Source: Streptomyces sp. NBC_00341
GTDB taxonomy: Bacteria; Actinomycetota; Actinomycetes; Streptomycetales; Streptomycetaceae
DNA length: 64,000 bases
Assembly (NCBI RefSeq): GCF_041435055.1
Contig: NZ_CP108002.1
Location: 3,348,001-3,412,000 of the forward strand
Reading direction: 5' to 3'
This document shows positions 17,400-26,370 of the stretch, piece after piece. The notes beneath the pieces are model-generated. The model had not been told where the DNA came from. It did not search any database and saw nothing but the letters and a program-made list of their open reading frames with translations. Every line of letters starts with the position of its first letter. The first letter of the stretch is position 1. Made by a program: the position numbers and the translations under genes.

Positions 17400-17926
17400 G
17401 TGAGATCCCCATATCTGAGTCATCGGAGGAGGAGCATGAAATGCGCAGCCAAGGCCGTAAACGATGCTTGTTTTGCCTGGAGTTCAGTACTTCATACGGT
17501 CTGTGGAAGCTGAAAGCTAGCACCTGGACGCAGCAATAGATGTGGTTCCGGGTTCTTTGCCGGGAACCGGAACGCCCGGCATCTCAGCCCTGGTTCGCCG
17601 CCGCCATCCGGCGGATCCCCTCACTGGGGTCGTTTCGTCCTGAAGCCGCTGGTCAGGGGTCGGCGTGGCGGGCGCAGGACAGCCACGCCGGGATCACCTC
17701 AGGGGTCCGGGCTCCAGCCCCATGACGCCACATGACGTAGCGGCGGACCCCGTCCTCAGAAGCGTCGTGACGGACGGCGACCCATCCCAACGCCCCTACT
17801 GGGGATCGGCTCAGCCGCTGCAGGGTGCGGAAGGCGTGGCACCAAGCGCTTCGTCCACCTTCGTGGCTCCTTTGGTGGCCAGCCAGTGCGCGGGTCCAGA
17901 AGCCGGGCCGGTGGTGTCGTCCGGAG
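17400..17926. other. Gap with low coding signal, possible gene remnants
   Basis: No convincing complete gene. The stretch holds a 25-codon plus-strand mini-ORF with a strong ribosome-binding site (listed separately), an imperfect hairpin near 17546-17572, and a minus-strand open stretch (about 17653-17830) whose translation (VGALGWVAVRHDASEDGVRR, then YVMWRHGAGARTPEVIPAW) looks protein-like but has no good start. Next to a decayed defence gene, it may be a remnant. Confidence 0.4.
17436..17513 (+). CDS. Possible 25-residue small peptide
   Basis: ATG 17436 follows GGAGGAGGAGC directly, the strongest Shine-Dalgarno in the region, and reads 25 codons to TGA at 17511-17513. The peptide (MKCAAKAVNDACFAWSSVLH and five more residues) has three Cys. 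It is divergent from the lipoprotein gene with only 37 bp between starts. With no homologue known to me it is a low-confidence call; the SD could be chance or belong to a decayed gene. Confidence 0.3.
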   Translation: MKCAAKAVNDACFAWSSVLHTVCGS

Positions 17927-18285
17927 CTAACGGACCAGAAGTTCAACGGCATGGACCATCCGACGGAACGACCTGCTCCGCGCCGCCGCCACTCGCAGAT
18001 CCATCACGCCGGAGAACTTCGCCTGATGCAGGGTCTCCTTGTACGACTCCTGCATCAGACCCTCCAACTGACTCTTGGCTCCCCGCTTTGCCTCGGGGTC
18101 GCCCGGAAGCGGATCGCCTTGCCCAGTTCGTCGGGCTTGCGCATCTTCCCTGAGTCGAGGCGGAACGGCTGTGCGACCTCCGCATAGGCGCCGTTGAACT
18201 CTGCGGCGATCCGCGTGATGAGTTCGCGTACCGCTGTCACTTCTCCGTGGCCCTCCACGATCGGGGCCACCACAGGCACGGTCAC
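17927..18285 (-). pseudogene. DUF4276 (Toprim-type) gene, internally deleted and frameshifted
   Basis: From GTG 18285 the frame reads VTVPVVAPIVEGHGEVTAVR, the acidic Toprim-like N-terminus of DUF4276, through LDSGKMRKPDELGKAIRF, then runs out of the family and stops at 18055. The family's C-terminal end (GAKSQLEGLMQESYKETLHQ, then FSGVMDLRVAAARSRSFRRM and VHAVELL) continues in another frame to 17927. Together the pieces give about 120 residues against roughly 200 in intact proteins, so the centre is deleted and the frame broken. The start overlaps the AAA ATPase stop by 4 bp (GTGA), as in intact ATPase/DUF4276 pairs. Confidence 0.8.
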
Positions 18286-19451
18286 TGGACAGCCTCCGGC
18301 AGCAACTGGTCCGTACGCAGCAACTCCCCTGGCGTGTACAGCTGTTCCCGCATGGCCAGCGCCCCGGCTGCATCAAGCGGTCCGATCCTTGTCTCGCCGC
18401 CGATCGAACGGACCGCGCGCAGCTGGGAGAGTTCGAAATCATGGCGGTCCAGCAGATCGGGACTGTGACTCGTCACGATCACCTGACGCCGCTCGCTCGC
18501 GTCGCGCAGAGCGTCCAGCAGAACACCGGCCGCTGCCGGGTGCAGGGCACTCTCGGGCTCCTCGATCCCGACTGTGCTGAGCGTGGAGCCCGTCCCCGCG
18601 AACAACGCCACCAGCACCCCGAGTGCGCGCAGTGTGCCGTCGGAAACCGACTGGGCCTGGAATCGCCAGGGATTCTTCGCTCCGGGAACGTCCTGGGCGA
18701 ACTCCAGCGTTTCCCAGTTGCCCAGGTCGGAGCGGGACACCTCGTGCATGCCGGGCACGATCTGCTGGAGGTACGCCTCGATCCTGGCCTTGTCGGCCGC
18801 CTCCAGCCGATGGAGGACACTCGCGATATTGGCACCGTCGCGGTGCAGGAACTCGCCTGTGTCCGGCGTCTGCGGCTGACGCATGATGTCGGGGTTCAGG
18901 CTGAACACACTGATTCCCGCAAGACCGTCGAAGACAGGCCGGAAGGCCTCCAGCCCGGCTGCGGACACGAGGTACAGGCGCTGCTCGCTCACCGGCGGCA
19001 TCACCGGCTCCGACGAATCCTTCAGTACGCCCTTCTCGATGCGGAACCTGGCGTCCGCGTGTCGGTTTCCCTCCTGATCCCTTGCGTCGAGCCACACTCG
19101 GCAGTCCTCACGGCTGACCCGGAATCCGCCGCCCTTGACCGCGGCGACTTCGAACCCGTACCCCCCTGTGTATCCCGGTCCCCGGAATTCCAGATCGATG
19201 GAGAAGTGCGTCGGATGCCCGGTGGATCGTCTCCGGACCTCCGCCACCCCTCCACGGCTTCGCAGCGCCTGGTCGAGCGAGGTCTGCAGCGCCTCGGAGA
19301 GCAGACGCAGCGCGTCCAGGAAGTTGCTCTTGCCCGAACCGTTGGGCCCCACGAGCAGCAGCAGCTGCCCCAGATCGACATCGGCCTCCGCGATGCTGCG
19401 GTAATGCCGGAGCCGCACTCTGGTCAGCGAGAAATGGTTGTTGTCCTGCAT
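18282..19451 (-). CDS. AAA/ABC-type ATPase (RecF/OLD-like) of a two-gene cassette
   Basis: 389 residues, DUF2813/AAA_21-like. Walker A GPNGSGKS (35-42), ABC signature region SVSDGTLRALG (269-279), Walker B STVGIEEPESALHP (293-306) and H-loop VTSHSPDLLDR (His 330) are all intact, so this is an SMC/RecF-like head with a short insertion instead of a long coiled coil. Such ATPases pair with a Toprim-type partner (OLD nucleases, PARIS AriA/AriB, and ATPase-DUF4276 pairs); the partner here follows with a 4-bp overlap but is broken. The ATPase may be an orphaned remnant or retain another role. ATG 19451 lacks a strong ribosome-binding site. Confidence 0.88.
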   Translation of the reverse strand: MQDNNHFSLTRVRLRHYRSIAEADVDLGQLLLLVGPNGSGKSNFLDALRLLSEALQTSLDQALRSRGGVAEVRRRSTGHPTHFSIDLEFRGPGYTGGYGFEVAAVKGGGFRVSREDCRVWLDARDQEGNRHADARFRIEKGVLKDSSEPVMPPVSEQRLYLVSAAGLEAFRPVFDGLAGISVFSLNPDIMRQPQTPDTGEFLHRDGANIASVLHRLEAADKARIEAYLQQIVPGMHEVSRSDLGNWETLEFAQDVPGAKNPWRFQAQSVSDGTLRALGVLVALFAGTGSTLSTVGIEEPESALHPAAAGVLLDALRDASERRQVIVTSHSPDLLDRHDFELSQLRAVRSIGGETRIGPLDAAGALAMREQLYTPGELLRTDQLLPEAVQ

Positions 19452-19529
19452 CCGGTCAGTCTGACAGCAGGCGCTCTCGACCGGGACGTACGCGATGCGG
19501 GGGCCGGGGCGGACCTGCGGAACCGCGAA

Positions 19530-19565
19530 GCGCCCCGCACCCGGGACGATCGGGTTGCGGGGCGC
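19530..19565 (-). terminator. Hairpin after acyl-CoA dehydrogenase gene
   Basis: GCGCCCCGCACCCG (19530-19543) pairs with CGGGTTGCGGGGCGC (19551-19565), one bulge, 7-nt loop, 34 bp past the stop of the minus-strand dehydrogenase. Confidence 0.7.
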
Positions 19566-19598
19566 CGTGCTCTGCGTCTGCTGCCGGTCGCGCGTCGG

Positions 19599-20756
19599 CT
19601 ACGGCAGGTTCCGCGCCATCACGATCCGCTGGACCTGGTTCGTGCCCTCGTAGATCTGGGTGATCTTGGCGTCGCGCATCATCCGCTCCACCGGGTAGTC
19701 CCGCGTGTAGCCGTAGCCGCCCAGGAGCTGGACCGCGTCCGTGGTGACCTCCATCGCGACGTCGGAGGCGAAGCACTTGGCCGCGGCGCCGAAGAAGGTG
19801 AGGTCGGAGTCGAGGCGCTCGGACTTGGCGGCGGCCGAGTAGGTGAGCTGGCGGGCCGCCTCCAGCTTCATGGCCATGTCGGCGAGCATGAACTGGATGC
19901 CCTGGAAGTCGCCGATCGGCTTGCCGAACTGCTTGCGCTCCTGGACGTAGCCCTTGGCGTAGTCCAGCGCGCCCTGGGCGACGCCGAGGGCCTGGGCGGC
20001 GATCGTGATGCGGGTGTGGTCGAGGGTCTTCATCGCGGTGGCGAAGCCGGTGCCCTCCTCGCCGATCATGCGGTCGGCGGGGATGCGGACGTTGTCGAAG
20101 TAGACCTCGCGGGTCGGGGAGCCCTTGATGCCGAGCTTCTTCTCAGGGGCGCCGAAGGAGACGCCCTCGTCCGACTTCTCGACGACGAACGCCGAGATGC
20201 CCTTGGAGCGCTTGGTCGGGTCGGTGACCGCCATGACCGTGTAGTACTCGGAGACGCCCGCGTTGGTGATCCAGCGCTTCACGCCGTTGAGGACCCAGAA
20301 GTCGCCGTCGCGGACGGCCTTGGTCTTCATCCCGGCGGCGTCGGAGCCCGCGTCCGGCTCGGAGAGGGCGTACGAGAACATCGCGTCGCCCTTGGCGAGC
20401 GGGCCCAGGTACTTCTTCTTCAGGTCCTCGGAGCCGGACAGGATCACCGGGAGCGAGCCGAGCTTGTTCACGGCCGGGATGAGGGAGGAGGAGACGCAGG
20501 CGCGGGCCACCTCCTCGATCACGATGACCGTGGCGAGCGCGTCGGCGCCGGCGCCGCCGTACTCCTCGGGGACGTGGACGGCGTGCAGGTCGGCGGCGGT
20601 GAGGGCGTCCAGCGCCTCCTGCGGGAAGCGGGCCTCCTCGTCGACCGCGGCCGCGTGCGGGGCGATCTTCGCCTCGGCGAGCGCACGCACCGTCTCACGG
20701 AGCATCTCGTGCTCCTCGGCCGGACGGTACAGGTCGAAATCGGTCGAACCCGCCAA
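19599..20756 (-). CDS. Acyl-CoA dehydrogenase
   Basis: 385-residue flavoenzyme of the short/branched-chain acyl-CoA dehydrogenase type, oxidising acyl-CoA to 2-enoyl-CoA with electrons passing to ETF. Seen: FSYALSEPDAGSDAAGMKT (FAD-binding), WITNAGVS, RITIAAQALGVAQGALDYA, QLLGGYGYTRDYPVERMMRD and the C-terminal catalytic base in IYEGTNQVQRIV (Glu about 370). TTG 20756 is preferred because GGGGAG lies 8 nt upstream and gives the usual 385-residue length; GTG 20765 would add three residues. Divergent from UDP-glucose dehydrogenase across a short A/T-rich region with palindromes. Confidence 0.92.
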   Translation of the reverse strand: MAGSTDFDLYRPAEEHEMLRETVRALAEAKIAPHAAAVDEEARFPQEALDALTAADLHAVHVPEEYGGAGADALATVIVIEEVARACVSSSLIPAVNKLGSLPVILSGSEDLKKKYLGPLAKGDAMFSYALSEPDAGSDAAGMKTKAVRDGDFWVLNGVKRWITNAGVSEYYTVMAVTDPTKRSKGISAFVVEKSDEGVSFGAPEKKLGIKGSPTREVYFDNVRIPADRMIGEEGTGFATAMKTLDHTRITIAAQALGVAQGALDYAKGYVQERKQFGKPIGDFQGIQFMLADMAMKLEAARQLTYSAAAKSERLDSDLTFFGAAAKCFASDVAMEVTTDAVQLLGGYGYTRDYPVERMMRDAKITQIYEGTNQVQRIVMARNLP

Positions 20757-20780
20757 GACTCTCACTCCCCAGGATGCAGC

Positions 20781-20809
20781 TAACTACCGTTAAGTAACCT
20801 AATTTTAGG
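20781..20809. promoter_or_regulatory. A/T-rich palindromes between divergent acyl-CoA dehydrogenase and ugd
   Basis: TAACTACCGTTA (20781-20792, 4-bp arms) and the perfect palindrome CCTAATTTTAGG (20798-20809) lie in the only A/T-rich stretch between the two divergent genes, just upstream of the dehydrogenase start. Good candidates for operators overlapping a promoter; the regulator is unknown. Confidence 0.45.
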
Positions 20810-20933
20810 TGCCCGCCCCCGCAATGGCATACGAGCTGGGGCCGTGAGCTTCGCGACAGCCGGAATGGAGCGTTTCAGGGGCACGACTATGCTCGTTCAC
20901 CGCACGTCTGTCCGCATCTCCCAGGAGCACTAC

Positions 20934-22277
20934 ATGGCCCTCAGGATCACTGTGATCGGCACCGGCTACCTCGGCGCCACCCACGCCGCGGCCATGGCGG
21001 AGCTGGGCTTCGAAGTGCTGGGGCTCGATGTCGTGCCCGAGAAGGTCGAGCTGCTCTCGGCCGGCCGGGTCCCGATGTACGAGCCGGGGCTGGAAGAGAT
21101 CCTGAAGAAGCACGTCGCGGGCATCGAGGGCGCCAGCGGCCGGCTGCGCTTCACCACCTCGTGGGAAGAGGTGGCGGAATTCGGCGACGTCCACTTCGTC
21201 TGCGTGAACACCCCGCAGAAGCACGGCGAGTACGCCTGCGACATGAGCTACGTGGACAGCGCCTTCGAATCCCTCGCACCGCTTCTGACCAGGCCCGCCC
21301 TGGTCGTCGGCAAGTCCACCGTGCCGGTCGGCTCCGCGGCCCGGCTCGCCGCCCGGCTCACCGAGCTGGCACCCGCGGGCGACGCCGCCGAGCTGGCGTG
21401 GAACCCGGAGTTCCTCCGCGAGGGCTTCGCTGTCAACGACACGCTGCACCCGGACCGGATCGTCGTCGGCGTGGAGAGCGAGCGGGCCGAGAAACTGCTC
21501 CGCGAGGTGTACGCCACACCGGTCGCGGAGGGGTCGCCGTTCGTGGTGACGGACTTCCCGACCGCCGAACTGGTGAAGACCTCGGCCAACTCCTTCCTCG
21601 CCACCAAGATCTCCTTCATCAACGCCATGGCCGAGGTCTGCGAGGCCGCCGACGGCGACGTCGTGAAGCTGGCGGAGGCCATCGGCCACGACGACCGGAT
21701 CGGGAAGAAGTTCCTGCGGGCCGGGATCGGGTTCGGCGGCGGCTGCCTGCCCAAGGACATCCGGGCCTTCATGGCCCGCGCCGGTGAGCTGGGCGCCGAC
21801 CAGGCGCTGACCTTCCTCCGCGAGGTCGACTCCATCAACATGCGGCGCCGCGGCCACATGGTGGAGCTGGCCAGGGAGGCCGTCGGCGGCGACTCGTTCC
21901 TCGGCAAGCGGGTGGGCGTCCTGGGCGCCACCTTCAAGCCGGACTCGGACGACGTACGCGATTCGCCCGCCCTGAACGTCGCCGGGCAGATCCACCTCCA
22001 GGGCGGCCAGGTCACCGTCTTCGACCCGAAGGGCATGGACAACGCCCGCCGCCTCTTCCCCACGCTCGGCTACGCGGACACCGCCCTGGACGCGGTGCGC
22101 GGCGCCGATGTGGTGCTGCACCTGACGGAGTGGAGCGAGTTCCGCGAGCTGGACCCGGTGGCGCTGGGCGAGGCCGCGGGCCGCAAGCTCATCCTGGACG
22201 GGCGCAACGCGCTGGACCCCGCGGTGTGGCGCGAGGCCGGGTGGACGTTCCGGGCGATGGGACGGCCGAAGGCCTGA
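20934..22277 (+). CDS. ugd: UDP-glucose 6-dehydrogenase
   Basis: 447 residues; AGGAG sits 7-8 nt before ATG 20934. Rossmann motif GTGYLG (9-14), ANSFLATKISFINAMAE with the conserved Lys 225, and the catalytic Cys 271 in GFGGGCLPKD are intact, as is the C-terminal domain (GVLGATFKPDSDDVRDSP). The enzyme oxidises UDP-glucose twice with NAD+ to UDP-glucuronate for cell-wall and exopolysaccharide precursors. A GDP-mannose dehydrogenase is possible from the family alone, but the layout fits UDP-glucose better. Confidence 0.9.
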   Translation: MALRITVIGTGYLGATHAAAMAELGFEVLGLDVVPEKVELLSAGRVPMYEPGLEEILKKHVAGIEGASGRLRFTTSWEEVAEFGDVHFVCVNTPQKHGEYACDMSYVDSAFESLAPLLTRPALVVGKSTVPVGSAARLAARLTELAPAGDAAELAWNPEFLREGFAVNDTLHPDRIVVGVESERAEKLLREVYATPVAEGSPFVVTDFPTAELVKTSANSFLATKISFINAMAEVCEAADGDVVKLAEAIGHDDRIGKKFLRAGIGFGGGCLPKDIRAFMARAGELGADQALTFLREVDSINMRRRGHMVELAREAVGGDSFLGKRVGVLGATFKPDSDDVRDSPALNVAGQIHLQGGQVTVFDPKGMDNARRLFPTLGYADTALDAVRGADVVLHLTEWSEFRELDPVALGEAAGRKLILDGRNALDPAVWREAGWTFRAMGRPKA

Positions 22278-22291
22278 GCACCTGAGCCCTC

Positions 22292-22804
22292 TCAGCCCTG
22301 CCTCGCGCGGTACGCGCGCATCTTCGCGCGGGCGCCGCACACCGACATCGAGCACCAGCGGCGGCGTCCCGCCGGGCTGCGGTCGTAATAGGCCCAGCGG
22401 CAGTCCGCCGCCTCGCACACCTTGAGCCGGTCCCAGGTCCCGTCCGCAGAGGCGGCGGCGATGGCCGTCGCGACCCGGGCGGTCAGTCCGGGCGGCTCCT
22501 CCACCGCGCACAGCACCGCCGCACCCGCCTCGTCCACGCGGACGCGCAGGGGCGCCCGGGCCAGCAGCCGGTCCAGCAGGGACACCGGGCCGCCCTCGGG
22601 CGGGCGGTGGCCCGCGTGGGCCAGGCAGACGGCGCGCAGGGCCTCGCGGAGCGCGCGGGCCGCCGGGACGTCCGGCCCTGCCAGGGCGAGTTCGGCGCGC
22701 CCCTCCGCCGTGTCGAGGGTGTCCGCGCCGGTCTCCACGTCCAGGGTGTTGACCAGGGCTTCGATCAGCGCGAGTCCGCCGGGCGCGGAGTCCCTCTCAT
22801 TCAT
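22292..22804 (-). CDS. CGNR zinc-finger regulator (ABATE-domain type)
   Basis: 170 residues from ATG 22804 with GGAGGT upstream, though at a long 13-nt spacing. The N-terminal ~120 residues match the stress-linked ABATE-type domain (LALIEALVNTLDV, then RALREALRAVCLAHAG), and the C-terminal zinc finger has the family pattern CEAADCRWAYYD, RRRWCSMSVCGARAKM (four Cys with CSM-x-CG). These are predicted DNA-binding regulators, often of neighbouring detoxification genes. The VOC gene next door diverges from it across about 100 bp and is a plausible target. Confidence 0.85.
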   Translation of the reverse strand: MNERDSAPGGLALIEALVNTLDVETGADTLDTAEGRAELALAGPDVPAARALREALRAVCLAHAGHRPPEGGPVSLLDRLLARAPLRVRVDEAGAAVLCAVEEPPGLTARVATAIAAASADGTWDRLKVCEAADCRWAYYDRSPAGRRRWCSMSVCGARAKMRAYRARQG

Positions 22805-22906
22805 GGTTGCGACGTTACCTCCATTGAGGGAGCATGCAGTAACGGTTACTGGTTGAGGCGCATTGTCGGTAACCACATGCCCGCATCTGCCCAAGGAGGA
22901 AGCGTC

Positions 22907-23266
22907 ATGGCCGTAGCCGCACTCGGTGCCGTCGTCCTGGACTGCCCGGATCCCACCGCCCTGGCCCATTTCTACGCCGCGCTGCTCGGCGGGAAGGTCG
23001 AGCAGCAGGAGGACTGGGTGGATCTCACGGGGATCACCGGCACCCCGCTCGCCTTCCAGGCCGCGCCCGACTTCGTACCGCCGCGGTGGCCGAATCCGGA
23101 CGGTTCTCAGCAGTTCCATCTGGACCTGACCGTGCAGGATCTGGACGCGGCGGAGCGGGAGGTGCTGGCTCTGGGGGCGACGGTGCTCGAAGCGGACGAC
23201 CGGGAGCGGACCTTCCGGGTGTACGCCGATCCGGCGGGGCACCCGTTCTGTCTCTGCGCCTGCTGA
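22907..23266 (+). CDS. VOC (glyoxalase-like) family protein
   Basis: 119 residues. ATG 22907 has AAGGAGGA about 6 nt upstream. VLDCPDPTALAHFYAALLGG, PLAFQAAPDFVPPRWPNPDG, QQFHLDLTVQDLDAAEREV and the ending DPAGHPFCLC match the actinobacterial glyoxalase-like group, with the usual metal-ligand positions in the His-bearing FHLDL strand. Divergent from the CGNR regulator. Substrate unknown. Confidence 0.85.
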   Translation: MAVAALGAVVLDCPDPTALAHFYAALLGGKVEQQEDWVDLTGITGTPLAFQAAPDFVPPRWPNPDGSQQFHLDLTVQDLDAAEREVLALGATVLEADDRERTFRVYADPAGHPFCLCAC

Positions 23267-23276
23267 CCGCCGGGCT

Positions 23277-24470
23277 TCAGACCGTCGGCGCGTCCAGCTG
23301 TTCGATCGTGGCGTGCGACGGGCCCCGGCGGGCGGACAGCTCGCGCGACACGTCCTCGGCGGCGCGCAGCACCCGTACCGCGTTCTGCCAGGTGAGCCTG
23401 GCCAGGTCGGCGGCGGACCAGCCCCGGCCGAGCAGCTCCGCGATCAGGTTCGGGTACCCCGCGACGTCCTCCAGGCCCTGCGGGAGGAACGCGGTGCCGT
23501 CGTAGTCGCCGCCGATGCCGATGTGGTCGATCCCGGCGACCTCGCGCATGTGGTCGAGGTGGTCCGCGATCGTCGCCACGGTCGCCATCGGGCGGGGGTT
23601 CGCCGCCTCGAACGCGGCGTGGACCTTCATGCCCCGCTCGGTGGTGTCCAGGTGGTGCAGGCCCTGGGCGCGCATGTTCTCGTCGGCGGCCTGCGTCCAG
23701 GCGACGGCCGCCGGCAGGACGAACTTCGGTACGAAGGTCGCCATGGCGATGCCGCCGTTGGCCGGGAGCTGCGCCAGGACGTCGTCGGGGATGTTGCGCG
23801 GGTGGTCGCAGATCGCCCGCGCGGAGGAGTGCGAGAACATCACCGGCGCGGTGGACGTGGCGAGCGCGTCGCGCATCGTCGTGGCCGCCACGTGCGAGAG
23901 GTCGACCAGCATCCCGGTGCGGTTCATCTCCCGTACGACCTCGTGGCCGAACGGGGAGAGCCCGCCGACGCCCGGCTCGTCGGTCGCGGAGTCCGCCCAG
24001 GCGATGTTGTCGTTGTGGGTCAGCGTCATGTAGCGGACGCCGAGCGTGTGCAGGGCGCGCAGGGTGCCCAGCGAGTTGTTGATGGAGTGGCCGCCCTCGG
24101 CGCCCATCAGGGAGGCGATGCGGCCCTCGGCGCGGGCCGTCTCCATGTCGTCGGCGGTCAGCGCGCGGCGCAGGTCGGCGGGGTACCGGGCCAGCAGCTC
24201 GGCGACCGCGTCGATCTGCTCCAGGGTGGCGCTGACGGCGTCCTCGCCCGCCATGTCGGACCGTACGTAGACGGACCAGAACTGGGCCCCGACGCCGCCC
24301 GCGCGCAGCCGGGGGATGTCGGTGTGCAGATGGGCCGACTGGTCGGTGGCGATGTCGCGGGCGTCCAGGTCGTAGCCGACCTGTTCGCGCAGCGCCCACG
24401 GCAGGTCGTTGTGGCCGTCGACCACGGGGTGCTCCGCGAGGAGTTCCCCGGCCTTCTCCAGCTGGTCCAT
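23277..24470 (-). CDS. Membrane (renal-type) dipeptidase, peptidase family M19
   Basis: 397 residues. Metal-binding HxD in [14 protein letters not shown] near the start, the bridging Glu in [13 protein letters not shown], His in [15 protein letters not shown] and [15 protein letters not shown], and GIGGDYDG at the metal/substrate site all match zinc dipeptidase M19. Expected to cleave dipeptides, possibly D-amino-acid-containing ones; no signal peptide is visible. The gene starts 6 bp after the purE stop, so it is probably the last gene of a purK-purE operon. Confidence 0.9.
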   Translation of the reverse strand: MDQLEKAGELLAEHPVVDGHNDLPWALREQVGYDLDARDIATDQSAHLHTDIPRLRAGGVGAQFWSVYVRSDMAGEDAVSATLEQIDAVAELLARYPADLRRALTADDMETARAEGRIASLMGAEGGHSINNSLGTLRALHTLGVRYMTLTHNDNIAWADSATDEPGVGGLSPFGHEVVREMNRTGMLVDLSHVAATTMRDALATSTAPVMFSHSSARAICDHPRNIPDDVLAQLPANGGIAMATFVPKFVLPAAVAWTQAADENMRAQGLHHLDTTERGMKVHAAFEAANPRPMATVATIADHLDHMREVAGIDHIGIGGDYDGTAFLPQGLEDVAGYPNLIAELLGRGWSAADLARLTWQNAVRVLRAAEDVSRELSARRGPSHATIEQLDAPTV

Positions 24471-24476
24471 CGCTGC

Positions 24477-25016
24477 CTACTTTCCGAAGCCGAAGGAGTC
24501 CGCGCCCCGCACCTTGGTGCGCAGCCGCTTGCCCTTCTCGGTGGCCTGGTCGTTGAGCTCCTTCTGGAATTCGACCATGCGGGCCTGGAGCTCGCTGTCG
24601 TGGGCGGCGAGGATGCGGGCCGCCAGCAGGCCCGCGTTGCGCGCGCCGGCGACCGAGACGGTGGCGACGGGCACCCCCGCGGGCATCTGCACGATGGAGA
24701 GCAGGCTGTCCATGCCGTCCAGGTACTTCAGCGGCACCGGTACGCCGATGACCGGCAGCGGGGTGACGGAGGCGAGCATGCCGGGCAGGTGGGCGGCGCC
24801 GCCCGCTCCGGCGATGACGGCCTTCAGGCCGCGGCCCGCGGCGTTCTCGCCGTACGCGATCATCTCGCGCGGCATGCGGTGGGCGGAGACGACGTCGACC
24901 TCGTAGGGGATCTCGAACTCGTCGAGGGCCTTGGCCGCCGCTTCCATGACGGGCCAGTCGGAGTCCGAGCCCATGACGATGCCGACGACCGGTGCGGCGG
25001 AGGCGGGGGAAGTCAT
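24477..25016 (-). CDS. purE: N5-carboxyaminoimidazole ribonucleotide mutase
   Basis: 179 residues, class I Pur[29 protein letters not shown] with the conserved His, and [14 protein letters not shown] are the family motifs. It converts N5-CAIR to CAIR in purine synthesis. The start overlaps the purK stop by 4 bp (ATGA), making a coupled purK-purE pair. Confidence 0.95.
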   Translation of the reverse strand: MTSPASAAPVVGIVMGSDSDWPVMEAAAKALDEFEIPYEVDVVSAHRMPREMIAYGENAAGRGLKAVIAGAGGAAHLPGMLASVTPLPVIGVPVPLKYLDGMDSLLSIVQMPAGVPVATVSVAGARNAGLLAARILAAHDSELQARMVEFQKELNDQATEKGKRLRTKVRGADSFGFGK

Positions 25017-26206
25017 TCGGTGATCGTTCCTCGCAGGTAGTCGGCCGCGTGCCGGGCGCGCTCCCGCACGTCCGCCAGATCGTCGCCGTAGGTGTTGACG
25101 TGGCCGACCTTGCGGCCGGGCTTCACGTCCTTTCCGTACATGTGGATCTTGAGCTGCGGGTCGCGGGCCATGCAGTGCAGGTACGCCTGGTACATGTCCG
25201 GGAAGTCGCCGCCCAGGACGTTGCTCATGACCGTCCAGGTGGCGCGCGGGCGCGGGTCGCCGAGCGGGAGGTCCAGGACGGCCCGGACGTGGTTGGCGAA
25301 CTGCGAGGTGATCGCGCCGTCCTGCGTCCAGTGCCCGGAGTTGTGCGGGCGCATCGCCAGCTCGTTGACGAGGATGTGACCGTCGCGGGTCTCGAAGAGT
25401 TCGACGGCGAGGTGTCCGACCACGCCCAGCTCGGCCGCGATCCGCAGCGCGAGCTGCTGGGCCTCGCCGGCGAGCCGCTCGTCCAGCTCGGGGGCCGGGG
25501 CGATGACCGTGTCGCAGACGCCGTCCACCTGGATGGACTCGACGACCGGGTAGGCGACCGCCTGGCCGTGCGGCGAGCGGACGATGTTGGCCGCCAGCTC
25601 CCGTACGAAGTCGACCTTCTCCTCCGCGAGGACCGGGACACCGGCCCGGAAGGGGTCGGCCGCCTCCGCCTCCGAGCGGACCACCCAGACGCCCTTGCCG
25701 TCGTAGCCGCCGCGCACGGTCTTGAGGATGACGGGGAAGCCTCCCGACCCGTCGCCCGGCCACCGCCCCTCACCGAGGCGCTGCGCGCCGCCCCCGCTGA
25801 TTTCGTGCGCGAAGGCCGCGGCGTCGGCCGGGTCCTTCACGATGCGGTGGCGGGGGCAGGGCGCGCCGATCTCGGTGAGCTTGGCGCGCATCACCCCCTT
25901 GTCCTGGGCGTGCACCAGCGCGGCGGGGCCGGGGCGCACGGGGATGCCGTCCGCCTCCAGGGCCCGCAGGTGCTCGGTCGGCACGTGCTCGTGATCGAAG
26001 GTGATCACGTCACAGCCGCGCGCGAAGGCACGCAGCGTGTCCAGGTCGCGATAGTCGCCCACGACGACTTCGCTCACGACCTGGGCCGCCGAGTCCTGAG
26101 CGGTGTCGCTGAGGAGCTTGAACTTGATGCCGAGGGGGATGCCCGCCTCGTGGGTCATACGGGCGAGCTGACCGCCACCGACCATGCCGACTACCGGGAA
26201 CGTCAC
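25013..26206 (-). CDS. purK: N5-carboxyaminoimidazole ribonucleotide synthase
   Basis: 397-residue ATP-grasp enzyme. [16 protein letters not shown] (N-terminal Rossmann), [37 protein letters not shown] and [18 protein letters not shown] are PurK hallmarks. It makes N5-CAIR from AIR, bicarbonate and ATP. GTG 26206 has GGAGGA only 1 bp away, so the true start could be elsewhere nearby. Heads the purK-purE-dipeptidase operon and is divergent from the GtrA gene. Confidence 0.93.
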   Translation of the reverse strand: MTFPVVGMVGGGQLARMTHEAGIPLGIKFKLLSDTAQDSAAQVVSEVVVGDYRDLDTLRAFARGCDVITFDHEHVPTEHLRALEADGIPVRPGPAALVHAQDKGVMRAKLTEIGAPCPRHRIVKDPADAAAFAHEISGGGAQRLGEGRWPGDGSGGFPVILKTVRGGYDGKGVWVVRSEAEAADPFRAGVPVLAEEKVDFVRELAANIVRSPHGQAVAYPVVESIQVDGVCDTVIAPAPELDERLAGEAQQLALRIAAELGVVGHLAVELFETRDGHILVNELAMRPHNSGHWTQDGAITSQFANHVRAVLDLPLGDPRPRATWTVMSNVLGGDFPDMYQAYLHCMARDPQLKIHMYGKDVKPGRKVGHVNTYGDDLADVRERARHAADYLRGTITE

Positions 26207-26370
26207 TCCTCCAGGGTATCCGCACGCCTCGGGGGCTCCCGACGACGGCCCGAGGTGTCCGGCCCGCCACACCCGTACCCGTACTCATGGGCGGCCGACG
26301 GGCGGGCTGGTTAGCATGGCCGGGTTGACGGAACCTGAAGACGAACCGACAGACGGGCTGAGCAATCACC

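Noticed and set aside
18441..20783. 780-codon open frame on the plus strand
   Set aside because: Antisense to the AAA ATPase and acyl-CoA dehydrogenase genes, with no family resemblance and shadow-like composition.
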